From: an uncultured Devosia sp.
Lineage (GTDB): Bacteria; Pseudomonadota; Alphaproteobacteria; Rhizobiales; Devosiaceae
Direction of reading: 5' to 3'
NCBI GenBank assembly: GCA_946480655.1
Contig: CAMLKN010000117.1
Location: forward strand, 1 to 6,987
Length of the DNA stretch: 6,987 bases
A model generated the notes under the pieces. That model was not told the DNA's origin. It did not search any database and worked only from the letters and a program-made list of their open reading frames with translations. Shown piece after piece: positions 6,475-6,987 of this stretch. The stretch's first letter is position 1; every line of letters starts with the position of its first letter. The position numbers and the translations under genes are program-made.

Positions 6475-6987
6475 TCAGGCGGCGCGACGCCGGCCCGTCG
6501 GCTGGCCAGAACTATCCCCGATAGTGAAGACCGCAACGATCCGGTCCAGCTCGCCGGCCTGCGCCTCGGTCTGCTCGATGGCGGCATTGGTCTGTTCCAC
6601 AAGGGCTGCGTTGTGCTGGGTGATCTCATCCATCTGCCGCACAGCGACATTGACCTCGTCAATGGCAACCGCCTGCTGCCGCCCGGCCGAAGCGATCTCG
6701 CCGATCAGCTTGGCGCTCTCGGTCACCGAGCTGTGGAGCGCCGTGATGCGCTCACCGATCTGCAGCACGACCTGCGTCCCCGCCTTGACCTCGCCCACCG
6801 AGAGATCGATCAACTGCTTGATCTCCGACGACGCTTCGGCAGCGCTCTGCGCCAGCCGACGCACCTCGACCGCCACGACGGCAAAGCCCTTGCCGGCCTC
6901 TCCTGCCCGGGCCGCTTCCACCGAAGCGTTGAGCGCCAATAGGTTGGTCTGGAAGGCGATGTCGTCGATCAGCCCGATAATGTTGGA
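6475..6987 (-). CDS. Methyl-accepting chemotaxis protein, C-terminal signalling domain (5' end outside window)
   Basis: The 170 visible residues are the C-terminal end of a chemoreceptor, which controls CheA through CheW at its hairpin tip. The frame is open to the right edge, so sensor region, membrane helices and start lie outside. The first visible residues read [20 protein letters not shown], followed by the tip motif [16 protein letters not shown] and then [16 protein letters not shown], the return arm of the long helical hairpin. This is close to the family consensus and typical of alphaproteobacterial receptors. After the coiled coil the protein ends in a short basic tail (GRRRAA) with no aromatic CheR-tethering pentapeptide. 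Whether it is a membrane or cytoplasmic receptor cannot be told from this part. It is convergent with yihA and unlikely to share its regulation. Confidence 0.95.
   Translation of the reverse strand, partial: SNIIGLIDDIAFQTNLLALNASVEAARAGEAGKGFAVVAVEVRRLAQSAAEASSEIKQLIDLSVGEVKAGTQVVLQIGERITALHSSVTESAKLIGEIASAGRQQAVAIDEVNVAVRQMDEITQHNAALVEQTNAAIEQTEAQAGELDRIVAVFTIGDSSGQPTGRRRAA

Overview
The window looks like high-GC chromosomal DNA from an alphaproteobacterium, most likely order Hyphomicrobiales. YidC, YihA, L34 and RnpA read like proteins of that order, and a Devosia-like genus would fit, but this is recognition by eye and not a database result. No insertion sequence, phage gene, CRISPR array or foreign-looking composition is visible.

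Layout, left to right. (1) Minus strand, 1-3095: a tRNA-Arg(ACG) cut by the left edge, then, reading leftwards from the divergent centre, a flavoprotein of the dihydrolipoamide dehydrogenase fold and, 54 bases downstream of it, a membrane histidine kinase. The last two are probably one transcript. (2) Divergent intergenic region, about 3096-3311: it holds a clear sigma-70 type promoter firing rightwards and a structured rpmH leader. (3) Plus strand, 3312-6412: the conserved cluster rpmH (L34), rnpA (RNase P protein), yidC (membrane protein insertase) and yihA/engB (ribosome-assembly GTPase). It is tightly packed, with a rnpA/yidC overlap of 4 bases and a hairpin terminator between yidC and yihA. 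(4) From 6431: a bidirectional terminator, then the C-terminal part of a chemoreceptor gene on the minus strand, cut by the right edge.

How the genes work together: the plus-strand cluster is translation and envelope housekeeping (a ribosomal protein, tRNA 5' maturation, insertion of inner-membrane proteins, large-subunit maturation). The minus-strand pair is less ordinary. The flavoprotein keeps the overall fold of pyridine-nucleotide disulfide reductases but has lost the redox cysteines, the catalytic His-Glu pair, the NAD-binding glycines and the FAD-contacting Asp, and it sits upstream of a histidine kinase that has no response regulator in view. This pair is the best lead in the window. 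The rest is mostly ordinary, apart from an rpmH leader in which a small hairpin appears to bring a distant Shine-Dalgarno sequence up to the start codon. I found no clear new multi-gene system.
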